Assembly (NCBI GenBank): GCA_036267875.1
Contig: DATAVE010000028.1
Span: 1-46,539, forward strand
DNA length: 46,539 nucleotides
From: DASZTV01 sp036267875
GTDB lineage: Bacteria; Actinomycetota; Actinomycetes; JAFAQI01
Direction: 5' to 3'
Position 1 is the stretch's first letter. Each line of letters opens with the position of its first letter. Below are positions 28,169-36,922 of the stretch, in pieces. The notes beneath the pieces are model-generated. The model was given only the letters and a program-made list of their open reading frames with translations, did no database searches and had not been told where the DNA came from. The translations under genes and the position numbers were made by a program.

Positions 28169-28978
28169 ATGCCAACTCTGGAAGGGCTAGTCGTCGAGGA
28201 CGTGGTGATGCGCTACGGCGGTCACACGGCAGTCAACCGAATCTCGCTGGCCGCGCCGCTGGAACGAATCACCGGCCTGATCGGGCCGAACGGTGCCGGC
28301 AAGACGACCACGTTCAACGTGTGCTCGGGATTGGTGCGGCCGACGAGCGGGCGAGTGCGGTTGTTCGGCGAAGACGTGACCAGGATGGCTCCGCAGCGGC
28401 GAGCGCAGCGAGGGCTGGGCCGCACCTTCCAGCGGATGCAGCTGTTCGACTCGCTGAGCGTGTGGGAGAACGTCGAGCTGGGCCGAGAAGCCGGCCTGGC
28501 CGGCTCCAAGCCCTGGCGACACCTCAGAGGGACGCGCGGCGACCGCAAGACGGTCGCGAGTGCCGTCACCGACGCGTTGGAACTCTGCAACGTCACCTCG
28601 CTTGCACGTCGACGTACGGCGGATCTATCAACCGGGCAACGTCGCTTGGTAGAGCTCGCCCGTTGCGTCGCAGGCGGATTCAAAGTGATGCTTCTCGACG
28701 AGCCGAGCTCGGGCTTGGACAAGGCCGAGACAGAGGCCTTCGGACGGATCCTGCGGGCCCTCGTCGACGAACGCCGAGCCGGGATCCTGCTGGTCGAACA
28801 CGACATGAGCCTCGTCATGAGCACCTGCGACTTCATCCAGGTTCTCGACTTCGGGCAGGTGGTGTTCTCTGGCACTCCCGCCGAGGTCGGCGCCAGTGAG
28901 ATCGTGCGGGCCGCCTACCTCGGTAGCGCAGAAGTCGAGACTTCCGTGATCAGCCCGCCCCCGTTGACATCGAGGTGA
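28169..28978 (+). CDS. Branched-chain-type ABC transporter ATPase (LivG-like)
   Basis: A 269-residue ABC ATPase with Walker A GPNGAGKTTT, the signature DLSTGQRRLVELAR and Walker B VMLLDEPSSGLD, and the LivG-type GLGRTFQRMQLFDSLSVWENV. ATG 28169 has GAGGAGG five to eleven bases upstream. With the downstream LivF, and the LivHM permease and binding protein encoded at 33-36.5 kb, it makes a full high-affinity importer. Such importers carry amino acids but also aromatic acids and steroids or terpenoid acids. Confidence 0.94.
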   Translation: MPTLEGLVVEDVVMRYGGHTAVNRISLAAPLERITGLIGPNGAGKTTTFNVCSGLVRPTSGRVRLFGEDVTRMAPQRRAQRGLGRTFQRMQLFDSLSVWENVELGREAGLAGSKPWRHLRGTRGDRKTVASAVTDALELCNVTSLARRRTADLSTGQRRLVELARCVAGGFKVMLLDEPSSGLDKAETEAFGRILRALVDERRAGILLVEHDMSLVMSTCDFIQVLDFGQVVFSGTPAEVGASEIVRAAYLGSAEVETSVISPPPLTSR

Positions 28979-28984
28979 GCGCGA

Positions 28985-29686
28985 ATGTTGAGACTTGAGC
29001 ACATCTCGGCGGGCTACGGCTCGACGACGGTGTTGCACGACGTGAGCCTCGTCGTGCCGGATGGGTGCGTGGTCGCCCTGCTCGGAGCAAACGGCGCGGG
29101 CAAGACCACCTTGCTGCACGTCGCCTCCGGACTGCTCAAACCGTCCAATGGCCGAGTGATGATCGACGACACGAACGCGACCGGGTTGAGCCCGCATGAG
29201 CTCGTCGCGCACGGAATCTGCCATGTACCTGAAGGACGCGGAGTGTTCCCGAGCCTGACGGTTCTCGACAACCTGGTGATGCAATCAGCCAAGGCCGACC
29301 GGACGGCGGCGGTCGAACGCGCCGTCAGCGCGTTTCCGCCACTGAGCGCACGCTTGTCGCAGCTCGCCGGAACCATGAGTGGCGGCGAGCAGCAGATGCT
29401 CGCCCTCGCGCGCGCCTACGTTCAGCACCCGAAGGTGGTCCTGCTGGACGAGGTGAGCATGGGTCTCGCCCCGAAGGTCGTCGACGAGATCTTCGAGTTC
29501 CTTGCCCTTCTCCGCGGCCAAGGGGTGAGCCTGCTGCTCGTCGAGCAGTACGTCACCCGTGCGCTCGCCGCCTCCGACTACGTCTATCTGCTCAGTCGGG
29601 GCGAAGTCAGCTTCGCGGGCGAACCCAGCGAGCTGGACGACGCCGATGTATTCGCCAGCTACATCGGCGGCGATCTCACCGTCTGA
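28985..29686 (+). CDS. Branched-chain-type ABC transporter ATPase (LivF-like)
   Basis: A 233-residue ABC ATPase: Walker A GANGAGKTTLL, LivF-type HVPEGRGVFPSLTVLDNL, the signature MSGGEQQMLALARA and Walker B VVLLDEVSMGLAP. It follows LivG by 6 bp and forms the heterodimeric motor of the importer. The operon ends here, converging on an alpha/beta hydrolase with 8 bp between stops. Confidence 0.94.
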   Translation: MLRLEHISAGYGSTTVLHDVSLVVPDGCVVALLGANGAGKTTLLHVASGLLKPSNGRVMIDDTNATGLSPHELVAHGICHVPEGRGVFPSLTVLDNLVMQSAKADRTAAVERAVSAFPPLSARLSQLAGTMSGGEQQMLALARAYVQHPKVVLLDEVSMGLAPKVVDEIFEFLALLRGQGVSLLLVEQYVTRALAASDYVYLLSRGEVSFAGEPSELDDADVFASYIGGDLTV

Positions 29687-29694
29687 CAGACACT

Positions 29695-30534
29695 TCAGCG
29701 AAGCGCCGCGGACGCCGCGGCATGCTCCATGACATCCCGGCCGATCGTTGTGGAGTCCTGTAGCGGACCGAAGTGACCGAGGCTGGCGTACACCCGCAGG
29801 TGTGCGCTCGGAAGCGAGGCAACAATCGCAGGCGCCAGCGCGGCAAACGGCGAGCCGGCCTCACCGCCGGTCGCGACAAGAACCGGGAGCTGCGCCGCCG
29901 AGATCGATTCCGGCGTGATCGTCGCGCTCGCTTCGAAGACACTCGACTCGATGGACGGGGTGCACTTCAACACAGCCGTACCGTCGGGCTTCAGTGCAAG
30001 GCCGTGGTCAACGTAGGCGAACAAAGCGCCGGCTTCGAGGGCATTCAACGGCGCCCGCGAGGCATACCGCCACAACGCGTCCGGCTTCGAAGGGAACGCC
30101 GCCTGCCGTCTTGCCGCACCGTCAGCGAGGGCGTTGTGGGTGCGTTCGGGGCGCATCTCCCGCGCCACGATGATCGCCTCATAGACGTACGCCGAAGCGA
30201 ACGTGCCTGGGTGATCTGCTTCGGCTTGAAGTGCGACCGCGCCGCCCATTGAGTGGCCAAGCACGTGGACCACGTCGTCGTCGATCGCTTCACGTGCGGC
30301 AAGGACGTCCCAGACCATGTTGGCCCACGCATATTCGCCGCTCGCCGGCGCTGGAGTGTCACCGTGACCGCGCATATCTACAGCCCAGACATGTAGCTGG
30401 CCACTGAGAACGCGGGCCAACTGCTCATAGGCGCGACCGCAGAACCCGGTTGCATGGCAGATGAGGATTGAAGGACCGTCGCCGCCGAGGTCATGGACCA
30501 TCGCGGCTGACCCGTCCCGCGTGGCGACCAGCAC
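29695..30534 (-). CDS. Alpha/beta hydrolase
   Basis: A 279-residue alpha/beta hydrolase. The nucleophile elbow is VLGHSMGGAVAL; upstream are ILICHATGFCGRAY (oxyanion region) and VWAVDMRGHGDTPAP. The late GHFGPL gives the catalytic histidine. It may cleave an ester, lactone or C-C bond of the substrate. GTG 30534 has AGGAAG upstream. It is divergent from the surface-protein/importer operon, and operator d lies 58 bp upstream of its start, so it may share that control. Confidence 0.88.
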   Translation of the reverse strand: MLVATRDGSAAMVHDLGGDGPSILICHATGFCGRAYEQLARVLSGQLHVWAVDMRGHGDTPAPASGEYAWANMVWDVLAAREAIDDDVVHVLGHSMGGAVALQAEADHPGTFASAYVYEAIIVAREMRPERTHNALADGAARRQAAFPSKPDALWRYASRAPLNALEAGALFAYVDHGLALKPDGTAVLKCTPSIESSVFEASATITPESISAAQLPVLVATGGEAGSPFAALAPAIVASLPSAHLRVYASLGHFGPLQDSTTIGRDVMEHAAASAALR

Positions 30535-30591
30535 GCCTTCTTCCTACAACAGCGGGACGTGTATCGGCGTTCCAGTGCCTGCCTCGATTTT

Positions 30592-30633
30592 ATCGACCAG
30601 CCGGTTGACGGTATTCATGACGCGGTCTACCTT
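30592..30633 (+). promoter_or_regulatory. Operator-promoter d (surface protein/importer operon)
   Basis: Core read on the plus strand: ATCGACC (30592-30598), AGCC, GGTTGAC (30603-30609), the reverse of sites a and b. TTGACG (30605-30610) and TACCTT (30628-30633), 17 nt apart, form a plus-strand promoter whose transcript would start about 25 nt before the first gene. The divergent hydrolase starts 58 bp to the left. Confidence 0.75.
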
Positions 30634-30662
30634 TCGGTCATGCCCCGATCGCGCCGAGGTAG

Positions 30663-32114
30663 ATGAGCATGGGCCGGGCGGCCAGCACCAGACGGGGCGC
30701 TGTCAGCCTCGCGGCGATGACTGTCGCAGCGGGCACGGCGTTCCTCACCACGGCTGCAGCCCTCGGATCGACGCCGAAGGCGGTCGCCAGCTCCTCGGGC
30801 GGCTCGTATACGGCCACGGGTCAGGCCGACGGGTTCTTCCTCACGCTCACCAACTCCGCGATCCCACTCGTATCGGCTGTCGAGGCCGGCGGCCCGACCG
30901 CGCAGGCGACGCTGGACTCACTCGACCAGTCCAACTCCTTTGCGTCCTTCCCGTACCCCGGCCAGGAGGAGGTCGGCGTTCCGGGACTTGTCGGCAGCAT
31001 CGTCGGACTACCGGTGCCGGCGTACCCGGCATACGTCAGCGGCAGCTTCGGTCAGCCCGCGCAGGACAAGAACCTCGCCGGCATCGACCTGCAGGCATCC
31101 AGCACCCACACGGTGTCATCCGCAACGGCCACGGTCGGCGGCAACGGCATCGCCGAAGCAAGATCGAATGTCGTCAGCGCCCTGGACAATGACGGCGGGG
31201 TCAGCACGAAGGCAACAGCTGACGTCACCGGCTTCGACCTCGGTGGGCTGCTGACCATCTCCGGCATTCACACCGACGCCACGGCCACGCGTAGCGCCGC
31301 GGGTGCGCTCACGACATCGAGCGATCTCTCGGTAGGAGAGATCTCCGTTCCCGGCCTGTCACTAACGCTGCCCAAGACTCTCAACCTCTGTCCGATCAAC
31401 CAACTCCCGGTCTCGGGTATCCCACCCATTCCGTGCCCACCGAGCCTGACGTCCCTGCCGCTCCCGGCAGGGCTCGCCGGGGAGACGATCGCCGCGCCCG
31501 ACATCGGATTCGTGAACGGCAGCTTCACGATCACATTGCCTGAACTGGGCAAGAAGCAGTATCCGATCCCTTCCGGTCCGATACTTGCCGCATTCAAGGC
31601 CGTGGGTCTGGACATGACCTTTCAGAAGCCAAAGCATCTGAAGAACGGGATCATCGCGGCCGCACTCACCATCACCCAGACCCTGCCGAGGTCGCCGGTG
31701 AAAGTGCCGCCCAACCCGCTCCTCGGCACCCCCGGTCCGACCAAGATCGTCTACGTCTTCGGTCAGTCGAGCGCAACGGCCGACCTCTCGGCGATCGACG
31801 GATCCTCTGGGACGGTGCCAGTGATCGGCGGGACCGGGCCGGCTTCTGTCGGCTCGGGTGCAGCCTTGGGCGGCGGCGCGCTGGGTGGCGCCCCACTTCC
31901 GACTGATCTCGGCGGAGCATCCGGCCCAACGGCAGCCGGCCGATCCCCAGCGGTCGCGGGTGCATCGGGAGGCGAGCAGCTATCGGCCGAGAGCCTGCCG
32001 GGCGCGTTGGACGCGGCGACGATCTATCTCGTCATCGTCGGCGCTGGGCTCCTGCTATTCGGTGCAACGCAGGTCATCCGAGTCATCGGGGTGCGCAAGT
32101 TATGGGCGAGCTGA
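30663..32114 (+). CDS. Secreted, membrane-anchored surface protein of unknown family
   Basis: A 483-residue protein with an N-terminal signal peptide (VSLAAMTVAAGTAFLTTAAAL), a Ser/Thr/Gly-rich, probably beta-structured ectodomain of about 400 residues and one C-terminal membrane segment (ATIYLVIVGAGLLLFGATQV) with a basic tail. Two cysteines (near LNLCPINQLP and PIPCPPSL) could form a disulfide. There is no LPXTG motif. Before the anchor is a Gly/Ala/Pro-rich stalk. It leads the importer operon, so it may help present or capture a hydrophobic substrate; that is inference. ATG 30663 or 30669 may be used; GAGG lies 3 or 9 bases before them. Confidence 0.8.
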   Translation: MSMGRAASTRRGAVSLAAMTVAAGTAFLTTAAALGSTPKAVASSSGGSYTATGQADGFFLTLTNSAIPLVSAVEAGGPTAQATLDSLDQSNSFASFPYPGQEEVGVPGLVGSIVGLPVPAYPAYVSGSFGQPAQDKNLAGIDLQASSTHTVSSATATVGGNGIAEARSNVVSALDNDGGVSTKATADVTGFDLGGLLTISGIHTDATATRSAAGALTTSSDLSVGEISVPGLSLTLPKTLNLCPINQLPVSGIPPIPCPPSLTSLPLPAGLAGETIAAPDIGFVNGSFTITLPELGKKQYPIPSGPILAAFKAVGLDMTFQKPKHLKNGIIAAALTITQTLPRSPVKVPPNPLLGTPGPTKIVYVFGQSSATADLSAIDGSSGTVPVIGGTGPASVGSGAALGGGALGGAPLPTDLGGASGPTAAGRSPAVAGASGGEQLSAESLPGALDAATIYLVIVGAGLLLFGATQVIRVIGVRKLWAS

Positions 32115-32127
32115 AGTGGAGCGCAAC

Positions 32128-32490
32128 ATGGGTTTCGTAACTTGGGTTCGCCTGCAGTGGGACCGTGTCGGCGCCTGGGTGTGCATCGTTGCCGCAGTCG
32201 TCGCGTTGATCCTCGGATACGTCGGCGTCAGCGGTACGGCGTACACCTCCGAGCAACTGCCATACATCGTTTCTGGTGGCCTAACCGGCATCTTTCTGCT
32301 TGGCCTCGGCGGCATGCTCTGGCTCTCGGCCGATCTGCGCGACGAGTGGCGCAAGCTCGACGACCTCGATCGCACCCTGATGACACACTCACTCGCAGCG
32401 GCCGCGCCGGAGGACAGCCGGGTGGACTCGAGCGACGATCCGTCGCCCCCGACGCCGCGCGGGCGCACAGCTGGGCGTAGGCAAGCGTGA
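32128..32490 (+). CDS. Small two-TM membrane protein A of importer operon
   Basis: A 120-residue protein with two membrane segments (VGAWVCIVAAVVALILGYVGV and IVSGGLTGIFLLGLGGMLWL, each cut here to its core) joined by SGTAYTSEQLPY, then a charged Pro/Asp-rich tail. ATG 32128 has GGAG at the right spacing; a GTG at 32116 is the alternative. The segment G-x-x-G-V-S-G-T to G-L-G-G-M-L-W-L recurs in the next gene, so the two are paralogues. No known family is recognised. Confidence 0.75.
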   Translation: MGFVTWVRLQWDRVGAWVCIVAAVVALILGYVGVSGTAYTSEQLPYIVSGGLTGIFLLGLGGMLWLSADLRDEWRKLDDLDRTLMTHSLAAAAPEDSRVDSSDDPSPPTPRGRTAGRRQA

Positions 32491-33065
32491 CGCTGGCGGC
32501 ACCTAACGGCTCCCGCGAAGGCGCGCCCGCAGGGCGGCTGCAACACCGAGGACCCCCCACGGTTGTGGCACGAGAGCTCGCTCGGCGCGCACGGATTCAG
32601 CAAGACGCGCTGCCCGCCGCTGAGATGCCGTGGCATGTCCGTGATGTCCAGCGGTTGCTCCTGACGTTGACCATCGCCACGATCGGCCTGATCGGCAGCT
32701 GGGTGGGAATCAGCGGCACCCTCGTGCCGTCACGCCAGATGCTCTGGCTCGCCATCGCTATTGGCAGCGTCGCGGTCGGCGGGCTAGGGGTCATGAGGTG
32801 GCTGCTCAGCTCGTTTCGCAGCGTTCGGATTCGACAGTCCCGGATGGTCGATGGCGTTGCCGCTCGACTTGTGCTTGACGAGCCGCGCCCGGCAGCGGAC
32901 TCCTCGCAGCCCCTCGTGACCGCGGCACGAATGACCCACTTCCACCTCGCCGACTGCCCGTTGATGGACGGAAAGACCGCGACACGGGTCACCGCGAGTC
33001 GCCGCAAGCGCCTCACGCCGTGCGCCGTCTGCGTACCGGTCACGGCTGGAGTAACGCTGCGGTGA
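32487..33065 (+). CDS. Two-TM membrane protein B with CxxC-type tail
   Basis: A 192-residue protein. After a 50-residue charged N-terminus come two membrane segments around GSWVGISGTLVPSRQMLW, matching the previous protein. The C-terminal soluble part ends with HFHLADCPLMDGK and LTPCAVCVP, so it holds H-x3-D-C and P-C-x-x-C like a small zinc site of the Ada type. The first codon overlaps the previous stop by 4 bp, and its own stop overlaps the permease GTG, so all three are translationally coupled. The function is unknown. Confidence 0.75.
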   Translation: MTLAAPNGSREGAPAGRLQHRGPPTVVARELARRARIQQDALPAAEMPWHVRDVQRLLLTLTIATIGLIGSWVGISGTLVPSRQMLWLAIAIGSVAVGGLGVMRWLLSSFRSVRIRQSRMVDGVAARLVLDEPRPAADSSQPLVTAARMTHFHLADCPLMDGKTATRVTASRRKRLTPCAVCVPVTAGVTLR

Positions 33066-35032
33066 GCTTTGCCAATGCCTACGGGCTGATTCTTGTCTCC
33101 GGCGTCGAGGTCGGATCGATCTACGCGATCGCTGCGATGGGGCTCGTCCTCACCTACAAGACCTCTGGCCTTTTCAACTTCGGTCAGGGCGCTGTCGCGG
33201 CGGCCGCTGCCTACGTCTTCTACGGCTTCTACTCACCGCAAGAGCTCGGGTTGTCGTGGACGTATGCCGCGCTGATCTCGGTGCTGATATTCGGCCCCGT
33301 CATCGGATTGGTGCTGGAGCTGGTCGCCCGCCGCCTTGCTGACGTGCCCATCACGTACAAGATCGTCGGCACCGTCGGGCTGCTGCTGATCTTTCGTCAG
33401 GCCGGCAGCATCGCGTTCAACACCGACGCGTCGTTGCCGCTCGCTGTGTACCTGCCGCACGGCCGAGCCTTCGCTGTCAGCGGCACGAACGTCACGTACG
33501 ACCAGGTCATCACGGTTCTGATCGCTTTCGCGCTTGCCGTGGGCCTCTACCTGTTCTTCCGCTACAGCCGACTCGGCACCGGCATGCGCGCCGTGGTCGA
33601 TGACCCCGCCCTCATCGACATGACCGGCCACAATCCGGCACACATCCGCCGCGTGGCGTGGATGATCGGTACTACGTTCGCAGCGCTGTCCGGCATCCTC
33701 ATCGCTCCTCAACAAGGCGCCGTCGATGGCTCGCTGCTGACGATCCTGGTGGTCTACGCCTTCGGAGCCGCGGTCTTCGGCTACTTCCGCAGTCTGCCGT
33801 TGGCGTACGTCGGAGGCATCGTCGTCGGGCTGATTCAAGCCTGGGTGAATCACGAGACCAGCGTTCGCTCAGGGTTGCAGTCACTGTCGCAGCTCGGCCC
33901 GAATGCACCGTTCATCGTGCTGTTCATCGGCCTGCTGGTGGTACCCAAACGCCGACTTGTCGATGTCGGCCGCCAGGTGAAGGCGAAGGCGAGCAGCCCC
34001 AGTCAGCTCGCACTGCGCACCCGCAGCTCGATCAATATCGGGATGTTCGCCGTGCTCGCCCTGGTGCCGGTGATCGCCAGCGGCCCGAAGCTCGTCTTTT
34101 GGTCAGAGGCGATGAGCTCGATCGTGCTTTTTCTTTCGCTCGGTCTGCTGGTGCGAACGTCAGGCCAGGTCTCTCTGTGCCACATTGGACTCGCAGCTGT
34201 CGGCGGAGTCGCGTTCTCCAAGATGGCGGCCGAGCAGCACCTGCCGTGGGCCGTCGCCCTCCTCGTCGCCGGGCTGTTGACCGTGCCGGTTGGAGCGATC
34301 ATCGCGATACCGGCCATCCGGCTGTCTGGGCTTTACCTCGGCTTGGCGACTCTCGGGTTCGGTGCCCTGCTCGCGCAGGTGTTCTATCTCCAAACCTGGA
34401 TGTTCGGACCGGCTAATGGGATCCCGTTTCCGCGGCCCGAAGGCTTCAGCGGCGCCAAGCCCTACTACTACCTCATGCTTCTGATAGTTGCGCTGGCGGC
34501 CGTCCTCGTGGCAGTCATCGAACGGTCACGACTTGGCCGCCTGCTGCGCGCGGTGGCCGACGCTCCCACAGCCCTGACCGTGCTCGGCGCGAGCGTGGCG
34601 ACGACACGCGTCATCGTGTTCTGCATTTCCGCGTTCCTGGCAGGCATCAGCGGGGCATTGTTCGGAGGGATCTTCGGCACCGCCGACCCAAACTCGTTCT
34701 CGTTCTTCAACTCGTTGATCCTGCTCGCGATCATGGCGCTGACTGCCACGTTCCTCCGCACGCTGCCGGCCGCGATTCTCGCGGCGATCCTGTACGAGGT
34801 CGTCGGCGGATACATCAACAGCCCGCGGTTCACGTTGGTGCTCCCGCTGCTATTCGGCGTCGGTGCACTCACCGCCGCACTGCTCTCGGCGGGTACGGGA
34901 GTTGGCGCGTGGTTCGAGCGCGAAGCAAGAGAGAGCCGGGGACGGGCGCGCAGCCCAGTAGCCGCACGGCGACAGCAGCGCCGCTTCCCCCACCACACGA
35001 ACCCGTTGCCCGCGATCCGAGGAGAGTCATGA
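33062..35032 (+). CDS. Fused LivH-LivM ABC transporter permease
   Basis: A 656-residue permease in which a LivH-type half (SGVEVGSIYAIAAMGLVLTY at the start, VDDPALIDMTGHNPAHIRRV as the coupling loop) is joined to a LivM-type half (VSLCHIGLAAVGGVAFSKMA, LATLGFGALLAQVFYLQTW, then SRLGRLLRAVADAPTALTVL). Normally these are separate genes. The fusion yields a single-chain membrane channel to partner the LivG/LivF ATPases encoded at 28-29.7 kb. GTG 33062 overlaps the previous stop by 4 bp, and the stop overlaps the binding-protein ATG. The last 35 residues are Arg-rich and cytoplasmic. Confidence 0.93.
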   Translation: MSFANAYGLILVSGVEVGSIYAIAAMGLVLTYKTSGLFNFGQGAVAAAAAYVFYGFYSPQELGLSWTYAALISVLIFGPVIGLVLELVARRLADVPITYKIVGTVGLLLIFRQAGSIAFNTDASLPLAVYLPHGRAFAVSGTNVTYDQVITVLIAFALAVGLYLFFRYSRLGTGMRAVVDDPALIDMTGHNPAHIRRVAWMIGTTFAALSGILIAPQQGAVDGSLLTILVVYAFGAAVFGYFRSLPLAYVGGIVVGLIQAWVNHETSVRSGLQSLSQLGPNAPFIVLFIGLLVVPKRRLVDVGRQVKAKASSPSQLALRTRSSINIGMFAVLALVPVIASGPKLVFWSEAMSSIVLFLSLGLLVRTSGQVSLCHIGLAAVGGVAFSKMAAEQHLPWAVALLVAGLLTVPVGAIIAIPAIRLSGLYLGLATLGFGALLAQVFYLQTWMFGPANGIPFPRPEGFSGAKPYYYLMLLIVALAAVLVAVIERSRLGRLLRAVADAPTALTVLGASVATTRVIVFCISAFLAGISGALFGGIFGTADPNSFSFFNSLILLAIMALTATFLRTLPAAILAAILYEVVGGYINSPRFTLVLPLLFGVGALTAALLSAGTGVGAWFEREARESRGRARSPVAARRQQRRFPHHTNPLPAIRGES

Positions 35033-36483
35033 AACAACGTCAGCGCGCCAAGATCGCGGCGATTGTCGCTCTCGCCCTCCCGCTTGCGCTGACCTCTTGC
35101 GGCACCCGGCTCCCTCATTCCGCGGTCGTTGCCGCGGCGGATGGTGGCGCGGCCCCCTCGTCGAACAGCGGGGGCACCACAGCGGGCGGGGTGACTACGC
35201 CTGGGGCCTCGACGTCGGCGCCCGGGGTAACCACGCCCTCGAGTAGTGCGCCGACCACGGGCACCTCAATCGTCCCCGGCTCCGGCGAATCGCCTGGCAA
35301 GACGACGGGTGGTTCCGGGGCGGGTACACCCGCCGGTCAGCAGACGCAGGCCGCAGGCACCAGCCACACCTGCGCCAAGCAAGGGTCACCGATCGTGTAC
35401 GGCCAGGTCGGCACGTTCAGCGGCATCATCGGCGGCAGCATCGGCTCGGCGGTAGACGGTCTCAAGATCTGGGCGGCGGCTACCAACGCAGTTGGTGGCA
35501 TCGCCTGTCACCCGGTAGTCGTGGACTCTATCGACGATGGCGGAGACAACGGCAGCGCGCAGTCGGGCGTCGAGCAGCTTGTTCAGGACGACCACGCGGT
35601 CGCGATCAACGCGTTCACCCCGATCACTACAGCTGGCATTGAGCCCTACATTGACCAGCACCGCGTCCCGGTTGTCGGCGGGGATCTGTTGTCCTCCGCC
35701 TGGTACACCGACAAGAACTTCTTTCCGCAAGGCGGCCCGCTCCAGGCAGTTCTTTACGCGATCTCGCGGTATGCCGTGCTCCAAGGAGGAACGAAGTACT
35801 CGTTCTTCTACTGCATCGAAGCCAGCCCCTGCACTCAGGGCGAGAACATGCTCACCAAGCAGGGCATCGCGGCAAAGGCCGGCTTGCACGCGGTCGGCGA
35901 TCAACCGATCTCCCTGGCAGGCTCCAACTTCACCCAGCAATGCGCGACAGCGAAGAGCAAGGGGGCGAACGTCATCTTCATCGGCGCGGGCGTAAGTGCG
36001 GTCAATGCGATCGGCCGCGACTGTGCCAGTCAGAACTATCACCCGATCTATCTCGCGCTCTCCCTCGGAGTGACGAACAGCCAGCAATCAGATCCGAATC
36101 TTCAAGGACTAGCGATCGGCAGTGTGCAGTTCCCATGGATGGCAACCGGCACACCAGCGCTGACCGCTTACCACGACGCGCTCGCGCGCTACGCCCCGAC
36201 GCTCGACGACAGTGGCGGTGCCGCGGCCGGCTGGACCTCCGGTGAGTTGTTCGAACGGGCCATTCTCAACCTGGGCAGCGCCGCGTACGGCAATATCACC
36301 TCAGCGGACGTGATCAAGGGCCTCGCCATGATTCACAACAACAATCTGGGTGGCCTCGTCGGAGGTCACCTGAACTTCCACGCGAACGCACCGGCAACGC
36401 TCGACTCGTGCGTGTTCGTCGCCGTGATCAGCAAGGACAAATGGGCGCCCGCGCAGGGCGGCCGTGCGATCTGCGAGCCATGA
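35029..36483 (+). CDS. ABC transporter solute-binding lipoprotein (LivJ/Peripla_BP_6 type)
   Basis: A 484-residue lipoprotein. The signal ends in the lipobox LTSC, with Cys modified at about residue 24. An unusually long Ser/Thr/Gly/Pro linker of some 85 residues follows, then the two-lobed binding domain (SPIVYGQVGTFSGIIGGSIG, HPVVVDSIDDGGDNGSAQSG, PVVGGDLLSSAWYTDKNFFP). ATG 35029 overlaps the permease stop, with GGAGAG upstream. The long linker would let the domain reach through a thick or lipid-rich envelope. It delivers the substrate to the LivHM fusion. Confidence 0.93.
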   Translation: MKQRQRAKIAAIVALALPLALTSCGTRLPHSAVVAAADGGAAPSSNSGGTTAGGVTTPGASTSAPGVTTPSSSAPTTGTSIVPGSGESPGKTTGGSGAGTPAGQQTQAAGTSHTCAKQGSPIVYGQVGTFSGIIGGSIGSAVDGLKIWAAATNAVGGIACHPVVVDSIDDGGDNGSAQSGVEQLVQDDHAVAINAFTPITTAGIEPYIDQHRVPVVGGDLLSSAWYTDKNFFPQGGPLQAVLYAISRYAVLQGGTKYSFFYCIEASPCTQGENMLTKQGIAAKAGLHAVGDQPISLAGSNFTQQCATAKSKGANVIFIGAGVSAVNAIGRDCASQNYHPIYLALSLGVTNSQQSDPNLQGLAIGSVQFPWMATGTPALTAYHDALARYAPTLDDSGGAAAGWTSGELFERAILNLGSAAYGNITSADVIKGLAMIHNNNLGGLVGGHLNFHANAPATLDSCVFVAVISKDKWAPAQGGRAICEP

Positions 36484-36490
36484 GGTCATG

Positions 36491-36886
36491 TCACATTCCC
36501 TCGACAACCGTTGCTCTCACGAACCGCTCCGTCACCCACATGTGGAAGCCATCCGGAGACTTCATGCCCGGCATGCTGGCACCCGCGGCGTATGCAGCCT
36601 TGATGAGATCGATAGAGGCGTGTTCGATGGCCTCGGCCAGCGTCGATGCCTCCGTCAAATAGGTGACGTTGTAGCTGCCGGGATCGCGTGGCAGCGGGCG
36701 CACGGTCGCTCCTCGCGTTCGTCTCGGAAGGTAGCTCTCAAGATGCGACGCGCAGGCGTCGACGTCACCGCCAGCTGCGGATGGATCGGTCTCGACGGGA
36801 ACAATCGCCACCGTCGTCACGACGCGATACGTACGCCGCTCGAAGTCGATGTCGGCCCCGCCATCGACGACCCAACATTGGAACAA
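36491..36886 (-). CDS. Hypothetical 131-residue protein
   Basis: A protein of unknown family with beta-rich start VVDGGADIDFERRTYRVV, a central ASTLAEAIEHASIDLIKAAY helix region and FHMWVTERFVRATVVEGM at the end. TTG 36886 is chosen because GGAGGT lies six bases upstream; the ORF extends to 37102 only inside P450 sequence. It converges on the binding-protein gene (7 bp between stops) and is divergent from the P450, 36 bp away, so its promoter would lie inside the P450 reading frame. Confidence 0.6.
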   Translation of the reverse strand: MFQCWVVDGGADIDFERRTYRVVTTVAIVPVETDPSAAGGDVDACASHLESYLPRRTRGATVRPLPRDPGSYNVTYLTEASTLAEAIEHASIDLIKAAYAAGASMPGMKSPDGFHMWVTERFVRATVVEGM

Positions 36887-36922
36887 GGAATGACCTCCAG
36901 CGAACCGACCGAAGGAACGCGC

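Noticed and set aside
36464..36889. N-terminal extension of the first P450
   Set aside because: P450s of this class start about where ATG 36923 lies; the extension is antisense to the 131-residue gene and is not P450-like.
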